Of a DNA stretch of 11,277 nucleotides, positions 1-5,505 are shown piece after piece. A program made the translations under genes and the position numbers. This stretch comes from JAFGJQ01 sp964586145 (GTDB taxonomy: Bacteria > Planctomycetota > Phycisphaerae > UBA1845), in assembly GCA_964586145.1 (NCBI GenBank), contig CAZPHH010000121.1, positions 1 to 11,277 on the forward strand. Direction: 5' to 3'. Position 1 is the first letter of the stretch; every line of letters begins with the position of its first letter. The notes under the pieces were generated by a model, which did not search any database, had not been told where the DNA came from, and was given only the letters and a program-made list of their open reading frames with translations.

Positions 1-65
1 TCGAAGGCGCCGGCTTCGCGTTTGCCTCGTTGTACACCTCGTCGGACCTGGGCATCGGGAAGTAA
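1..65 (+). CDS. 3' end of an unidentified gene (partial)
   Basis: Reading from base 3, an open frame gives the last 20 residues of a protein, EGAGFAFASLYTSSDLGIGK, followed by TAA at 63-65. The frame is open to the window edge and its codons are GC-rich at the third position, like the neighbours. The rest of the gene lies to the left of the window. The fragment is too short to assign to a family, and I claim no function. It sits 66 bp upstream of purU on the same strand, but purU has its own promoter, so the two need not be co-transcribed. Confidence 0.4.
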   Translation, partial: EGAGFAFASLYTSSDLGIGK

Positions 66-95
66 CTACGGTTTGAGCTTCCCCAAACGGAAGTC

Positions 96-125
96 TTGGC
101 AGCCGTCCGGCTGTGCCGATAGAAT
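96..125 (+). promoter_or_regulatory. sigma-70-like promoter of purU, predicted leaderless
   Basis: A -35 element TTGGCA (96-101) and a -10 element TAGAAT (120-125) each match the consensus at five of six positions, with an 18-bp spacer. Only six bases separate the -10 from the ATG at 132, so the expected transcription start falls on or next to the start codon. No Shine-Dalgarno sequence is visible between 100 and 131. An imperfect palindrome (core AGCCGTCCGGCT) sits in the spacer and could be an operator, but that is speculative. Confidence 0.5.
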
Positions 126-131
126 CACGTT

Positions 132-986
132 ATGCGCAACACCGCCCGATTGCTGATTGCCTGCCCGGACGGACGCGGGATCGTGGCTGCGGTGGCCGGC
201 TTCATTGCCGAGCACGGCGGCAACCTGCTCGACGCCGACCAGCACACGGACAAGGACCACGGCGAGTTCTTCATGCGGGCCGCCATCGAGCGGGAGGGGT
301 TCGGCCTAAACCGCAACACGTTCGCGGCGGCCTGGGAGCCGCTGGCCCGCCGATACCACATGCAGTGGAGCATCTTCTGGGGGCAGCCGCTCAAGCGGAT
401 GGCCATTCTGGTCAGCCGGCAGTCGCATTGCCTGATCGACCTGCTCTGGCGGTGGAAGTCGGGGGAGCTGGACGTGGAGCTGCCGCTGATCCTCGGCAAC
501 CACCCGGACTGTGCCGACGTGGCCCGCGATGCCCGCGTCCCGTTCGAGTACTGCCCGGTCCGGCCCGGCGACAAGGCGCGGCAGGAGCAGCAGGTGCTCG
601 GCCTGCTGGCCGACGCGAAGGCCGATTTCCTGGTGCTCGCGCGGTACATGCAGATTCTGACGCCGGACTTCGTACGCCAGATGCCCAATCGCATCATTAA
701 CATCCATCACAGCTTTCTGCCCGCCTTCGCCGGCGGCTCGCCCTACAAGGCCGCCTACGCCCGCGGCGTGAAGATGATCGGGGCGACCAGCCACTACGTG
801 ACGGACGACCTGGACGCCGGCCCCATCATCGCTCAGGACACCGTATCCACGAGCCATCGAGACACGATCGACGACATGGTCCGCAACGGTCGGGACCTGG
901 AGCGCCTGGTGCTGGCCCGGGCCGTCCATTTGCACGTGGCCGACAAGATTCTGGTCAGCAACAACAAGACGGTCGTGTTTGACTAG
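132..986 (+). CDS. purU: formyltetrahydrofolate deformylase PurU
   Basis: The 284-residue protein hydrolyses 10-formyl-THF to THF and formate in the cytoplasm, balancing the one-carbon pool and supplying formate for purine synthesis in bacteria that have PurT. Residues about 5-80 form an N-terminal ACT domain (LLIACPDGRGIVAAVAGFIAEH), the regulatory part that distinguishes PurU from PurN. Residues about 88-284 form the formyltransferase fold, with the signature NIHHSFLPAF (Asn190, His192) and the DLDAGPIIAQD segment holding the catalytic Asp228. The length is typical of the family. The ATG at 132 is chosen because the ACT domain begins at once and a -10 box lies six bases upstream. There is no Shine-Dalgarno sequence. 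The gene converges on the DUF4190-like gene. The product assignment is firm; leaderless translation is inferred. Confidence 0.96.
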   Translation: MRNTARLLIACPDGRGIVAAVAGFIAEHGGNLLDADQHTDKDHGEFFMRAAIEREGFGLNRNTFAAAWEPLARRYHMQWSIFWGQPLKRMAILVSRQSHCLIDLLWRWKSGELDVELPLILGNHPDCADVARDARVPFEYCPVRPGDKARQEQQVLGLLADAKADFLVLARYMQILTPDFVRQMPNRIINIHHSFLPAFAGGSPYKAAYARGVKMIGATSHYVTDDLDAGPIIAQDTVSTSHRDTIDDMVRNGRDLERLVLARAVHLHVADKILVSNNKTVVFD

Positions 987-1082
987 CGGACTCCGCGCAG
1001 GCAAGTGCAAGGCGATCGCACAGGGAACGGGGTACTGCCCGGCCTGCGGATTACGGGCATAGCCGTTCAGGTCGGCAAGCCG

Positions 1083-1838
1083 TTACCATTCGGATTGCGC
1101 TTCCGCGGGGACCTTGGCGTCGGGTGACACGGTGGAAGCCGGTGCCGGCTTGCCCGCCTCGTGTCGGGCGCGGGTGGCCGCGTGCTCCAGCAGCTCACAC
1201 AGGGTCCTGTCGGTGTTGTTATACGGATTGACGCTGATGTGCAGCACTCGGTCGTCGTCCGTCTCGATCAGGATGACGGACTCTTCATACCAGCTATTCC
1301 CGGCAGCCAACTCAATGGCCCGGATGCCGCTCCACTCGCAGGACTGCACTTTGGGGCCGTGGTACACGCTGACCCGACGGTCCGTCAAGACGACTCCGTC
1401 CTCCTTCCTCGAGAACGTGCCGTTGGAGAAGAACCACTGGACGGTTTCGTCCTTGTCTACGGCCCCGATGGACTCAAGCCACTGGCGGTCCGACTCGCTG
1501 ATTTGCTCCCCGGGTACCGGAACATTCTCTGGGAGAGTGGCGACAATCACCCAGCCGGCCACGCCGAGCAGGATGCCCACGACGCCCAGAACGACGGCGG
1601 CAATGGCCAGGCCCGCGCCCGCCTGCTCACCCCGGCGAGTCGGCCCGAGCGCCACACCGCCAAACACGATGCCCAGAAGGCTCAAAATGAACCCACAGCA
1701 GGTGACGAGGCCCAGCAACGAGCACACAAACCCGGCAATGGCCATCCCCGACGTGCGAATCGGCCCGGGCGGCTGCGCATACGTCGAGGCGGGAGGATAC
1801 TCCGAAGTCCCGGGCCAGTTGTACGGGCTGTCGGCCAT
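1083..1838 (-). CDS. DUF4190-like membrane protein with C-terminal PH-like domain
   Basis: A 251-residue predicted inner-membrane protein. A proline- and tyrosine-rich N-terminus (residues 1-30) is followed by two hydrophobic segments (about 31-65 and 74-102) separated by a short basic loop with GPTRRGEQAGAG. This resembles DUF4190 proteins, in which a small hydrophobic hairpin follows a low-complexity head. Residues about 130-225 look like a bacterial PH-like domain (WFFSNGTFSRKEDGVVLTDRRV, then ILIETDDDRVLHISVNPY). The tail is rich in Ala and Pro. The ATG at 1838 (MADSPYNWPG) is preferred over the longer frame beginning at 1919, because that extension is Arg/Pro-rich and runs into repeat DNA. 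No strong Shine-Dalgarno sequence is visible. It lies downstream of proS on the same strand, 152 bp away. The specific role is unknown. Confidence 0.8.
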   Translation of the reverse strand: MADSPYNWPGTSEYPPASTYAQPPGPIRTSGMAIAGFVCSLLGLVTCCGFILSLLGIVFGGVALGPTRRGEQAGAGLAIAAVVLGVVGILLGVAGWVIVATLPENVPVPGEQISESDRQWLESIGAVDKDETVQWFFSNGTFSRKEDGVVLTDRRVSVYHGPKVQSCEWSGIRAIELAAGNSWYEESVILIETDDDRVLHISVNPYNNTDRTLCELLEHAATRARHEAGKPAPASTVSPDAKVPAEAQSEW

Positions 1839-1893
1839 GTGCAGCCATCTACCGGAATCAATCCCGGGAATCAAGCAACGGCGACGCCGCTCG

Positions 1894-1953
1894 TCTGGTC
1901 CGCGAGGCGGAGCCCGCAAAGCCCCTGGTCCGCGGGGCGGACCCTACAAAGCT
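1894..1953. repeat. two tandem copies of a 30-bp palindromic intergenic repeat
   Basis: Two diverged units (1894-1923 and 1924-1953) share the frame CTGGTCCGCGNGGCGGA and end in CAAAG. The second contains a perfect palindrome, GGTCCGC-GGG-GCGGACC (1927-1943). The first has the same arms with mismatches. Because the 30-bp period keeps frame, the strand reads as an open Arg/Gly/Pro-rich frame, but it lies between proS and the next gene and looks non-coding. I recall similar GGGTCCGC...GCGGACC elements between genes of planctomycetes. Confidence 0.75.
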
Positions 1954-1957
1954 CTGC

Positions 1958-1984
1958 TGTGGGACCGGCTTTCCAGCCGGTCTC
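1958..1984. repeat. dispersed hairpin repeat GACCGGCT-TTCC-AGCCGGTC, copy 1
   Basis: The segment contains a perfect inverted repeat with 8-bp arms and a TTCC loop (1963-1982). The surrounding 27 bases are identical to 4299-4325. It starts 7 bp past the proS stop codon, so in the proS transcript it would fold just after the coding region and could stabilise or end the message. There is no U-tract, so it is not a classical intrinsic terminator. Confidence 0.85.
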
Positions 1985-1990
1985 CGGTCT

Positions 1991-3694
1991 CTACCCGCGG
2001 CCGACTTCGTCCAGAACCAGCGAGATCACGTTGTCCGGGCTGATCCGCTGGATCTCATCGCTGTTGCGGCGCTTGTATTCCACGACGCCCTCCGTCAGGC
2101 TCTTGCGCCCGACGGTGATCCGGATGGGAATGCCGATGAGGTCGGCGTCCTTGAACTTGAAGCCCGCCCGGGCGTCACGATCGTCCAGCAGCGTCTCCAC
2201 GCCCTCGCTCTCGAGCCGGTCGTGCATCGTGCGGGCCGTCTGCATCACCTGCTCGTCGCGCACGTCCAGGGCCACCACCAGCACGCGGAACGGAGCGATC
2301 CCCATGGGCCAGCAGATGCCGGCCTCATCATGGAACGATTCGACGGCCGCCGCCATGATGCGGTTCACGCCGATGCCGTAGCAGCCCATGATAAGTGGCC
2401 GGACCTCGCCCTTTTCGTCGGCGTAGGTCGCCCCCATCGCGGCGGAGTACTTCGTACCGAGCTTGAAGACATGCCCCACCTCGATGCACTTGTGGAACGA
2501 CAGCGCGGACCCGCTGGGCGAATGGTCCTCCAACGTGGCATAGCGAATGTCGCCCGACTCCGTGATCTCGAAATCGCGGTCCGGATTCACGCCGGTCACG
2601 TGGTAGTCGGCCTTGTTCGCCCCGGTCACCGCGTTGTGCATGACGGTGACGGCCTGGTCCGCGACGATGCGGGCCTTGAGCCCCACCGGGCCCGCAAAGC
2701 CCACCGGCGCCCCGGTCACCGCCTCGATCTCGCGCGGCGTCGCCAGTGCCAGCGACCTGGCGCCCAGGTACCGCCGGAGCTTCGCCTCGTTGACCTCATG
2801 GTCCCCCCGGACCAGGGCCACCACGTTGGAGCCGTCCGCGTTATAGACCAGCGTTTTGATCATGTCCTGCGGCCGGCACTTCAGAAACTGTGAAACCTGG
2901 TCGATGGTGCTCAGCCCGGGCGTATGCACTTCCTGCAACGGCTGCTGGCCGTTGCACCCGGCGTCCGCCACGGGGCCGACGACCGCCCGCTCCAGGCTGG
3001 CGCAGACGGAGCCGTCGTTCGACCGCACGAGGTAGTCCTCGCCGGCCTCGCAGATGACCATGAACTCGTGCGACGCGTCGCCGCCGATGGGGCCGGAGTC
3101 GGCCTCGACCGGCTGGTACGGCAGGCCGCACCGCTGGTAGATGCGGCAGTACGTGTCGTACATCACCTGGTACGTTTCATCGAGGCTGGCCTTGTCCACG
3201 TGGAAGGAATACGCATCCTTCATGAGGAACTCGCGGGTGCGCAGCACGCCGCTTTTGGGCCGGGCCTCGTCGCGGAACTTGGTCTGGATCTGGTAGAGGG
3301 TGATCGGGAGCTGCTTGTGGCTCTTGAGATACGCCCGCGCGATCTCCGTAATCACCTCCTCGTGCGTCGGGCCCAGCACGGTGCCGCGGCGGAAGATCTT
3401 GTCGGGCAGGTGGATGAGCGTCTCGCCCATGGCCTCGACCCGGCCCGTCTCCTCCCACCATTCCACCGGCTGCATGGCGGGCATGTGAAGCTCGATGGCC
3501 CCCGCCCGGTTCATCTCCTGCCGGACGATGTTCGTGACGTTCTGCAGCACGCGGTAGCCCAGGGGCAGGTACGTATACGCACCGGCCGCCACCTGGCGGA
3601 TTAAACCCGCCCGCAGCATGAGCTTATGAGAAATCGCGATGGCGTCCGCGGGGACTTCTTTGACCGTCGGAATGAAGTATTTTGTCCAGAGCAT
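1991..3694 (-). CDS. proS: prolyl-tRNA synthetase, bacterial type with editing domain
   Basis: A 567-residue class II aminoacyl-tRNA synthetase that charges tRNA-Pro in the cytoplasm. Motif 1 lies around residues 46-85 (GYRVLQNVTNIVRQEMNRAG). The TGPTHEEV-type segment appears as LGPTHEEV (107-114). Motif 2 is TKFRDEARPKSGVLRTREF (138-156), and motif 3 is GCYGIGVNRIMAAAVE (437-452). Residues about 230-390 form the inserted YbaK-like editing domain, which removes misacylated Ala-tRNA-Pro, with Lys280 at the position of the known editing lysine of E. coli ProRS. The C-terminal anticodon-binding domain (about 468-567) contains DDRDARAGFKFKDADLIGIP. Length and start (MLWTKYFIPTVKE) are typical. 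The gene is divergent from the BFD-like gene across 120 bp. No tRNA or T-box is visible upstream. Confidence 0.97.
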   Translation of the reverse strand: MLWTKYFIPTVKEVPADAIAISHKLMLRAGLIRQVAAGAYTYLPLGYRVLQNVTNIVRQEMNRAGAIELHMPAMQPVEWWEETGRVEAMGETLIHLPDKIFRRGTVLGPTHEEVITEIARAYLKSHKQLPITLYQIQTKFRDEARPKSGVLRTREFLMKDAYSFHVDKASLDETYQVMYDTYCRIYQRCGLPYQPVEADSGPIGGDASHEFMVICEAGEDYLVRSNDGSVCASLERAVVGPVADAGCNGQQPLQEVHTPGLSTIDQVSQFLKCRPQDMIKTLVYNADGSNVVALVRGDHEVNEAKLRRYLGARSLALATPREIEAVTGAPVGFAGPVGLKARIVADQAVTVMHNAVTGANKADYHVTGVNPDRDFEITESGDIRYATLEDHSPSGSALSFHKCIEVGHVFKLGTKYSAAMGATYADEKGEVRPLIMGCYGIGVNRIMAAAVESFHDEAGICWPMGIAPFRVLVVALDVRDEQVMQTARTMHDRLESEGVETLLDDRDARAGFKFKDADLIGIPIRITVGRKSLTEGVVEYKRRNSDEIQRISPDNVISLVLDEVGRG

Positions 3695-3761
3695 GAAGGC
3701 ATCATCCCCGGCCGGCCGGACGAACGCAAGGCGCGGCGGGTTGCGTCGCCGCGACCGTTTT

Positions 3762-3789
3762 GCCGCCGTGGCGGCGGTGCGGAATTATC
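3762..3789 (-). promoter_or_regulatory. candidate proS -10 element and leader hairpin
   Basis: On the minus strand GATAAT (3784-3789) matches TATAAT at five of six positions. The best -35 at a usual distance (CAGACA, 18-bp spacer) is poor. The start would lie near 3777, giving a leader of about 80 bases that begins with the inverted repeat GCCGCC-GT-GGCGGC (3762-3775). The element is back to back with the opposing promoter of the BFD-like gene, so the two may interfere. This is a weak prediction. Confidence 0.3.
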
Positions 3790-3801
3790 GGCCGTTTGCC
3801 G

Positions 3802-3807
3802 TACAAT
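3802..3807 (+). promoter_or_regulatory. -10 element of the BFD-like gene, predicted leaderless
   Basis: TACAAT matches the -10 consensus at five of six positions. Seven bases (TTGTCTGG less its last G, ending at 3814) separate it from the ATG at 3815, so the transcript would start at or beside the start codon. No Shine-Dalgarno sequence fits in that space, and the -35 region is poorly conserved. The geometry is the same as at purU. Confidence 0.4.
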
Positions 3808-3814
3808 TGTCTGG

Positions 3815-4075
3815 ATGAAGCCGGACGACGAGATCTGCTATTGCTACCACGTTACCCTGCGCAAGCTGGCCAACCACGCCCGGCGTGAGCGCCCGCAACG
3901 CCCGTCGCAGATGACGGAGTGTCTGGGCGCCGGCACCGGCTGCGGCTGGTGCATTCCGTTCCTGGTGAAGATTGCCGCCGACCCGGATCGCGTCGACGTG
4001 GCGTTGACGCCGGAGGAATACGCGACGGCCCGGAAGGAGTACATCCAGTCCGGCCGGCCGAAGAATGAGTTTTGA
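3815..4075 (+). CDS. small BFD-like [2Fe-2S] protein
   Basis: An 86-residue protein matching the BFD-like [2Fe-2S]-binding fold. The N-terminal CYC pair (Cys8, Cys10) and the later GAGTGCGWC (Cys43, Cys46) give the CxC...CxxC ligand set. The GTGCG turn and following hydrophobic helix (IPFLVKIAAD) are typical, and an extra cysteine (Cys36) precedes it. Stand-alone members such as bacterioferritin-associated ferredoxin pass electrons to bacterioferritin to release stored iron. No bacterioferritin gene is near, so the partner here is unknown. The C-terminal 30 residues (LTPEEYATARKEYIQSG) are charged and outside the motif. The ATG at 3815 is chosen because the fold begins there and a -10 box lies upstream. 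The longer frame from 3626 would overlap proS antisense and is Arg-rich. The stop lies one base before a tandem-repeat array. Confidence 0.88.
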   Translation: MKPDDEICYCYHVTLRKLANHARRERPQRPSQMTECLGAGTGCGWCIPFLVKIAADPDRVDVALTPEEYATARKEYIQSGRPKNEF

Positions 4076-4076
4076 A

Positions 4077-4220
4077 GGGATCAAGGGGCCAAGGGATCGA
4101 GGGCGCGAGGGATCAAGGGAGGAAGGGATCGAGGGCGCGAGGGATCAAGGGAGGAAGGGATCGAGGGCGCGGGGGATCAAGGGAGGAAGGGATCGAGGGC
4201 GCGGGGGTCAGGGTGCGGGG
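4077..4220. repeat. tandem array of a 16-bp unit, GGGATCRAGGGMGSRA
   Basis: Nine consecutive 16-bp units run from 4077, alternating between a GGGATCAAGGGAGGAA type and a GGGATCGAGGGCGCGA type, which gives a 32-bp higher-order period (starts at 4093, 4125, 4157, 4189). The last unit (4205-4220) is degenerate. Since 16 is not a multiple of three, all plus-strand frames stay open and yield Arg/Gly/Asp/Lys-rich peptides; this is a property of the repeat, not evidence of a gene. It begins one base after the stop of the BFD-like gene. The strand is strongly purine-rich. Confidence 0.9.
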
Positions 4221-4260
4221 ACGGCACGATGCGCGCTCGCGCATTGCCTGTCCGCTCGTA

Positions 4261-4325
4261 TGGGACCGGCTCCATCTTCTGTGGGACCGGCTTTCCCTTG
4301 TGGGACCGGCTTTCCAGCCGGTCTC
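4261..4325. repeat. cluster of three TGGGACCGGCT repeats, the last a full hairpin
   Basis: TGGGACCGGCT occurs at 4261, 4282 and 4301. The first two copies carry only the left arm, followed by unrelated or partial sequence. The third is the complete hairpin GACCGGCT-TTCC-AGCCGGTC (4304-4323), identical over 27 bases to 1958-1984. It is downstream of the minus-strand zinc-ribbon ORF and could mark the 3' end of that transcript. The rest of 4221-4342 shows no gene. Confidence 0.85.
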
Positions 4326-4342
4326 TCGGGGCTTCCGGGTCA

Positions 4343-4453
4343 TCACTCCGGCCAGACGGGTTCGGGCAGCCCCCGCAACGAGTACCCGCATTCGAGGCAG
4401 GTGGCCGAATCGGGAACCGGCGACGGCGCATTGGCTCCGTTCTCGTCCGTCAT
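4343..4453 (-). pseudogene. 36-aa zinc-ribbon head, probably a truncated remnant
   Basis: From ATG at 4453 a 36-residue frame reads to TGA at 4343-4345. Residues 19-31 are CLECGYSLRGLPE, the first half of a zinc ribbon that I know from many planctomycete proteins, where it usually continues with a second CPxCG knuckle. Here the frame continues PVWPE and stops: the spot where CPEC would be expected reads TGG CCG GAG TGA, that is Trp and stop in place of two cysteines. One base change in each codon (TGC to TGG and TGC to TGA) would explain this. The ATG overlaps the stop of the upstream small ORF as ATGA, an arrangement that suggests translational coupling. It may be a decayed gene or a short real peptide. 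Confidence 0.5.
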
Positions 4454-4829
4454 GGCGGAGGCGTCTCCGGCAAGTTCTCCGCATCCTGCTCGCGCGACCA
4501 CGTCCACTCCTCGTACTCGTCGAAGAGCCAGTCGAAGATCGGCTNNNNNNNNNNNNNNNNNNNNNNNNNNNNNNNNNNNNNNNNNNNNNNNNNNNNNNNN
4601 NNNNNNNNNNNNNNNNNNNNNNNNNNNNNNNNNNNNNNNNNNNNTCGCGCGACCACGTCCACTCCTCGTACTCGTCGAAGAGCCAGTCGAAGATCGGCTC
4701 GTTGCGTCGCAGCGAGTTCCGCATCCGCTCCACGAATTCGGGGTGCTGCGACATAAACTCGTCGAAGTCCGGAGCCTTTTGCAAGCCTATGAACGACGGG
4801 TCTGCGCCGCGAGCGTGCCAGTGCTGCAT
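4450..4829 (-). CDS. small acidic aromatic-rich protein, interrupted by the assembly gap
   Basis: From the ATG at 4829 (a GTG immediately before it at 4832 is also possible; a GGTGAG motif favours the ATG) the frame reads MQHWHARGADPSFIGLQKAP and on into NEPIFDWLFDEYEEWTWSR before the N gap. The left side of the gap repeats the same 55 bases and continues in a compatible frame as EQDAENLPETPPP with a stop at 4450. If the gap and one 55-bp copy are removed (155 bases), a single uninterrupted 74-residue protein results. It is rich in Asp, Glu, Trp and Phe and has no recognised domain. It lies 81 bp downstream of the ACT-domain gene, and its stop overlaps the next ATG. The function is unknown. 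Confidence 0.6.
4490..4699. other. 100-N scaffold gap flanked by an identical 55-bp sequence
   Basis: Bases 4545-4644 are exactly 100 N, the usual filler for a gap of unknown size. The 55 bases on the left (4490-4544) are identical to the 55 on the right (4645-4699). Contig ends sharing a k-mer-length overlap are typical of de Bruijn assemblers, and 55 is a common k value. The true sequence is therefore probably continuous, with one 55-bp copy and no missing DNA. Confidence 0.9.
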
Positions 4830-4910
4830 CACACTCTCACCGTAACACCGCCATTTCGTCCAACGGTGCGGACACTGGCCGTCGGAGTCTGTGCTTCCGG
4901 CTTCTGGTGT

Positions 4911-5342
4911 CTATTCGGCGGTGGACGGCTGGAAGTCGAAGTCCAACTCCAGCACCTTCTCCATGTCCGTGTCCCGCACGCGCACGATCGCAAAGACGCT
5001 GCCCGTGTCCGGGATGCTCGATGCGTACATGTACTCGACGTTCACGCCCGCACTGGCGATCCGCTCGCCGAAGAGGCCCAGGGCGCCCGGCACGTTCGGC
5101 ATGGTGACGCCGAGCACGGGCACGGCCACGTAGGCGGCGCCGGCCGTTCGCAGGGCCTCCTTGGCGGCGTCCGGGCGGTCGACGACCAGCCGCATGGTGG
5201 CGATGTCGAAGGTGTCCAGCACGGTGAGCGCGGCGATGTTGATGTCCTGGTCGATCAGGGCGTTGCACACTTCGGCGATCACGCCGGGCCGGTTCTCCAG
5301 GAACACGGAGATCTGCTCGAGCATCTGGGTTTTCGGAGACAT
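4911..5342 (-). CDS. tandem ACT-domain amino-acid-binding regulatory protein
   Basis: A 143-residue stand-alone protein made of two ACT domains. The first covers about residues 9-65 (ISVFLENRPGVIAEVCNALI) and the second about 77-135 (GVTMPNVPGALGLFGERIAS). Both carry the Pro-Gly turn (RPG, VPG) before the first helix that forms part of the ligand site at the domain interface. Proteins of this type bind amino acids and act as small allosteric sensors; the ligand and target here cannot be read from the sequence. The ATG at 5342 is supported by GGAGGA on the minus strand about 11 bases upstream, whereas the longer frame to 5498 is Arg-rich and lacks a site. It lies 163 bp downstream of prfB on the same strand. 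Confidence 0.85.
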   Translation of the reverse strand: MSPKTQMLEQISVFLENRPGVIAEVCNALIDQDINIAALTVLDTFDIATMRLVVDRPDAAKEALRTAGAAYVAVPVLGVTMPNVPGALGLFGERIASAGVNVEYMYASSIPDTGSVFAIVRVRDTDMEKVLELDFDFQPSTAE

Positions 5343-5380
5343 GCGGTCCTGTTTCCTCCAAACGGGGGCGTCCGTTGACG

Positions 5381-5400
5381 TCGCGCCCCTGGGGGCGCGA
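5381..5400. other. hairpin between prfB and the ACT-domain gene
   Basis: TCGCGCCCCTGGGGGCGCGA has 9-bp perfect arms around a 2-bp centre, folding as about an 8-bp GC stem with a 4-base loop. It lies 39 bp before the ACT gene ATG and just ahead of its Shine-Dalgarno sequence, and 106 bp after the prfB stop. It could be a leader structure or the end of the prfB message. There is no U-tract. Confidence 0.5.
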
Positions 5401-5505
5401 TGGCCGAAACCGTCCGATTCGCAGCGGCGCGGCGCGACGCGTCGGACCGGCGCCGCGCGCGGCTTCCATCCTACCCGAATCCGCCCCGACGATTCCACCG
5501 GGCGC

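Noticed and set aside
71..88. Small inverted repeat GTTTG-N8-CAAAC after the first gene as a terminator
   Set aside because: A 5-bp AT-rich stem with no U-tract is too weak to call.
987..1082. Possible terminator or small RNA between purU and the DUF4190-like gene
   Set aside because: I see no stem followed by a T-run. The 96-bp spacer between convergent genes shows nothing that I can support.
1161..2381. Long plus-strand frame of 406 residues opposite proS and the DUF4190-like gene
   Set aside because: It is antisense to two well-supported genes, shows Arg/Pro/Ala-rich composition typical of shadow frames in GC-rich DNA, and includes the intergenic repeats.
3626..3814. N-terminal extension of the BFD-like protein
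   Set aside because: It overlaps the proS coding region antisense and is Arg-rich. The BFD fold starts at the Met at 3815, right after a -10 box.
3695..3814. T-box or other riboswitch in front of proS
   Set aside because: No T-box sequence, specifier loop or antiterminator pattern is visible in the 120-bp spacer.
4077..4220. CRISPR array
   Set aside because: The units are adjacent 16-bp repeats with no spacers, and no cas genes are present.
4065..5378. Plus-strand frames running through the 16-bp repeats and the N gap
   Set aside because: They consist of repeat translation (Arg/Gly/Asp/Lys), the N run and antisense of the ACT gene. The repeat keeps all frames open because 16 is not a multiple of three.
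5343..5498. N-terminal extension of the ACT-domain protein to 5498
   Set aside because: It is Arg/Pro-rich with no ribosome site, while GGAGGA precedes the ATG at 5342.
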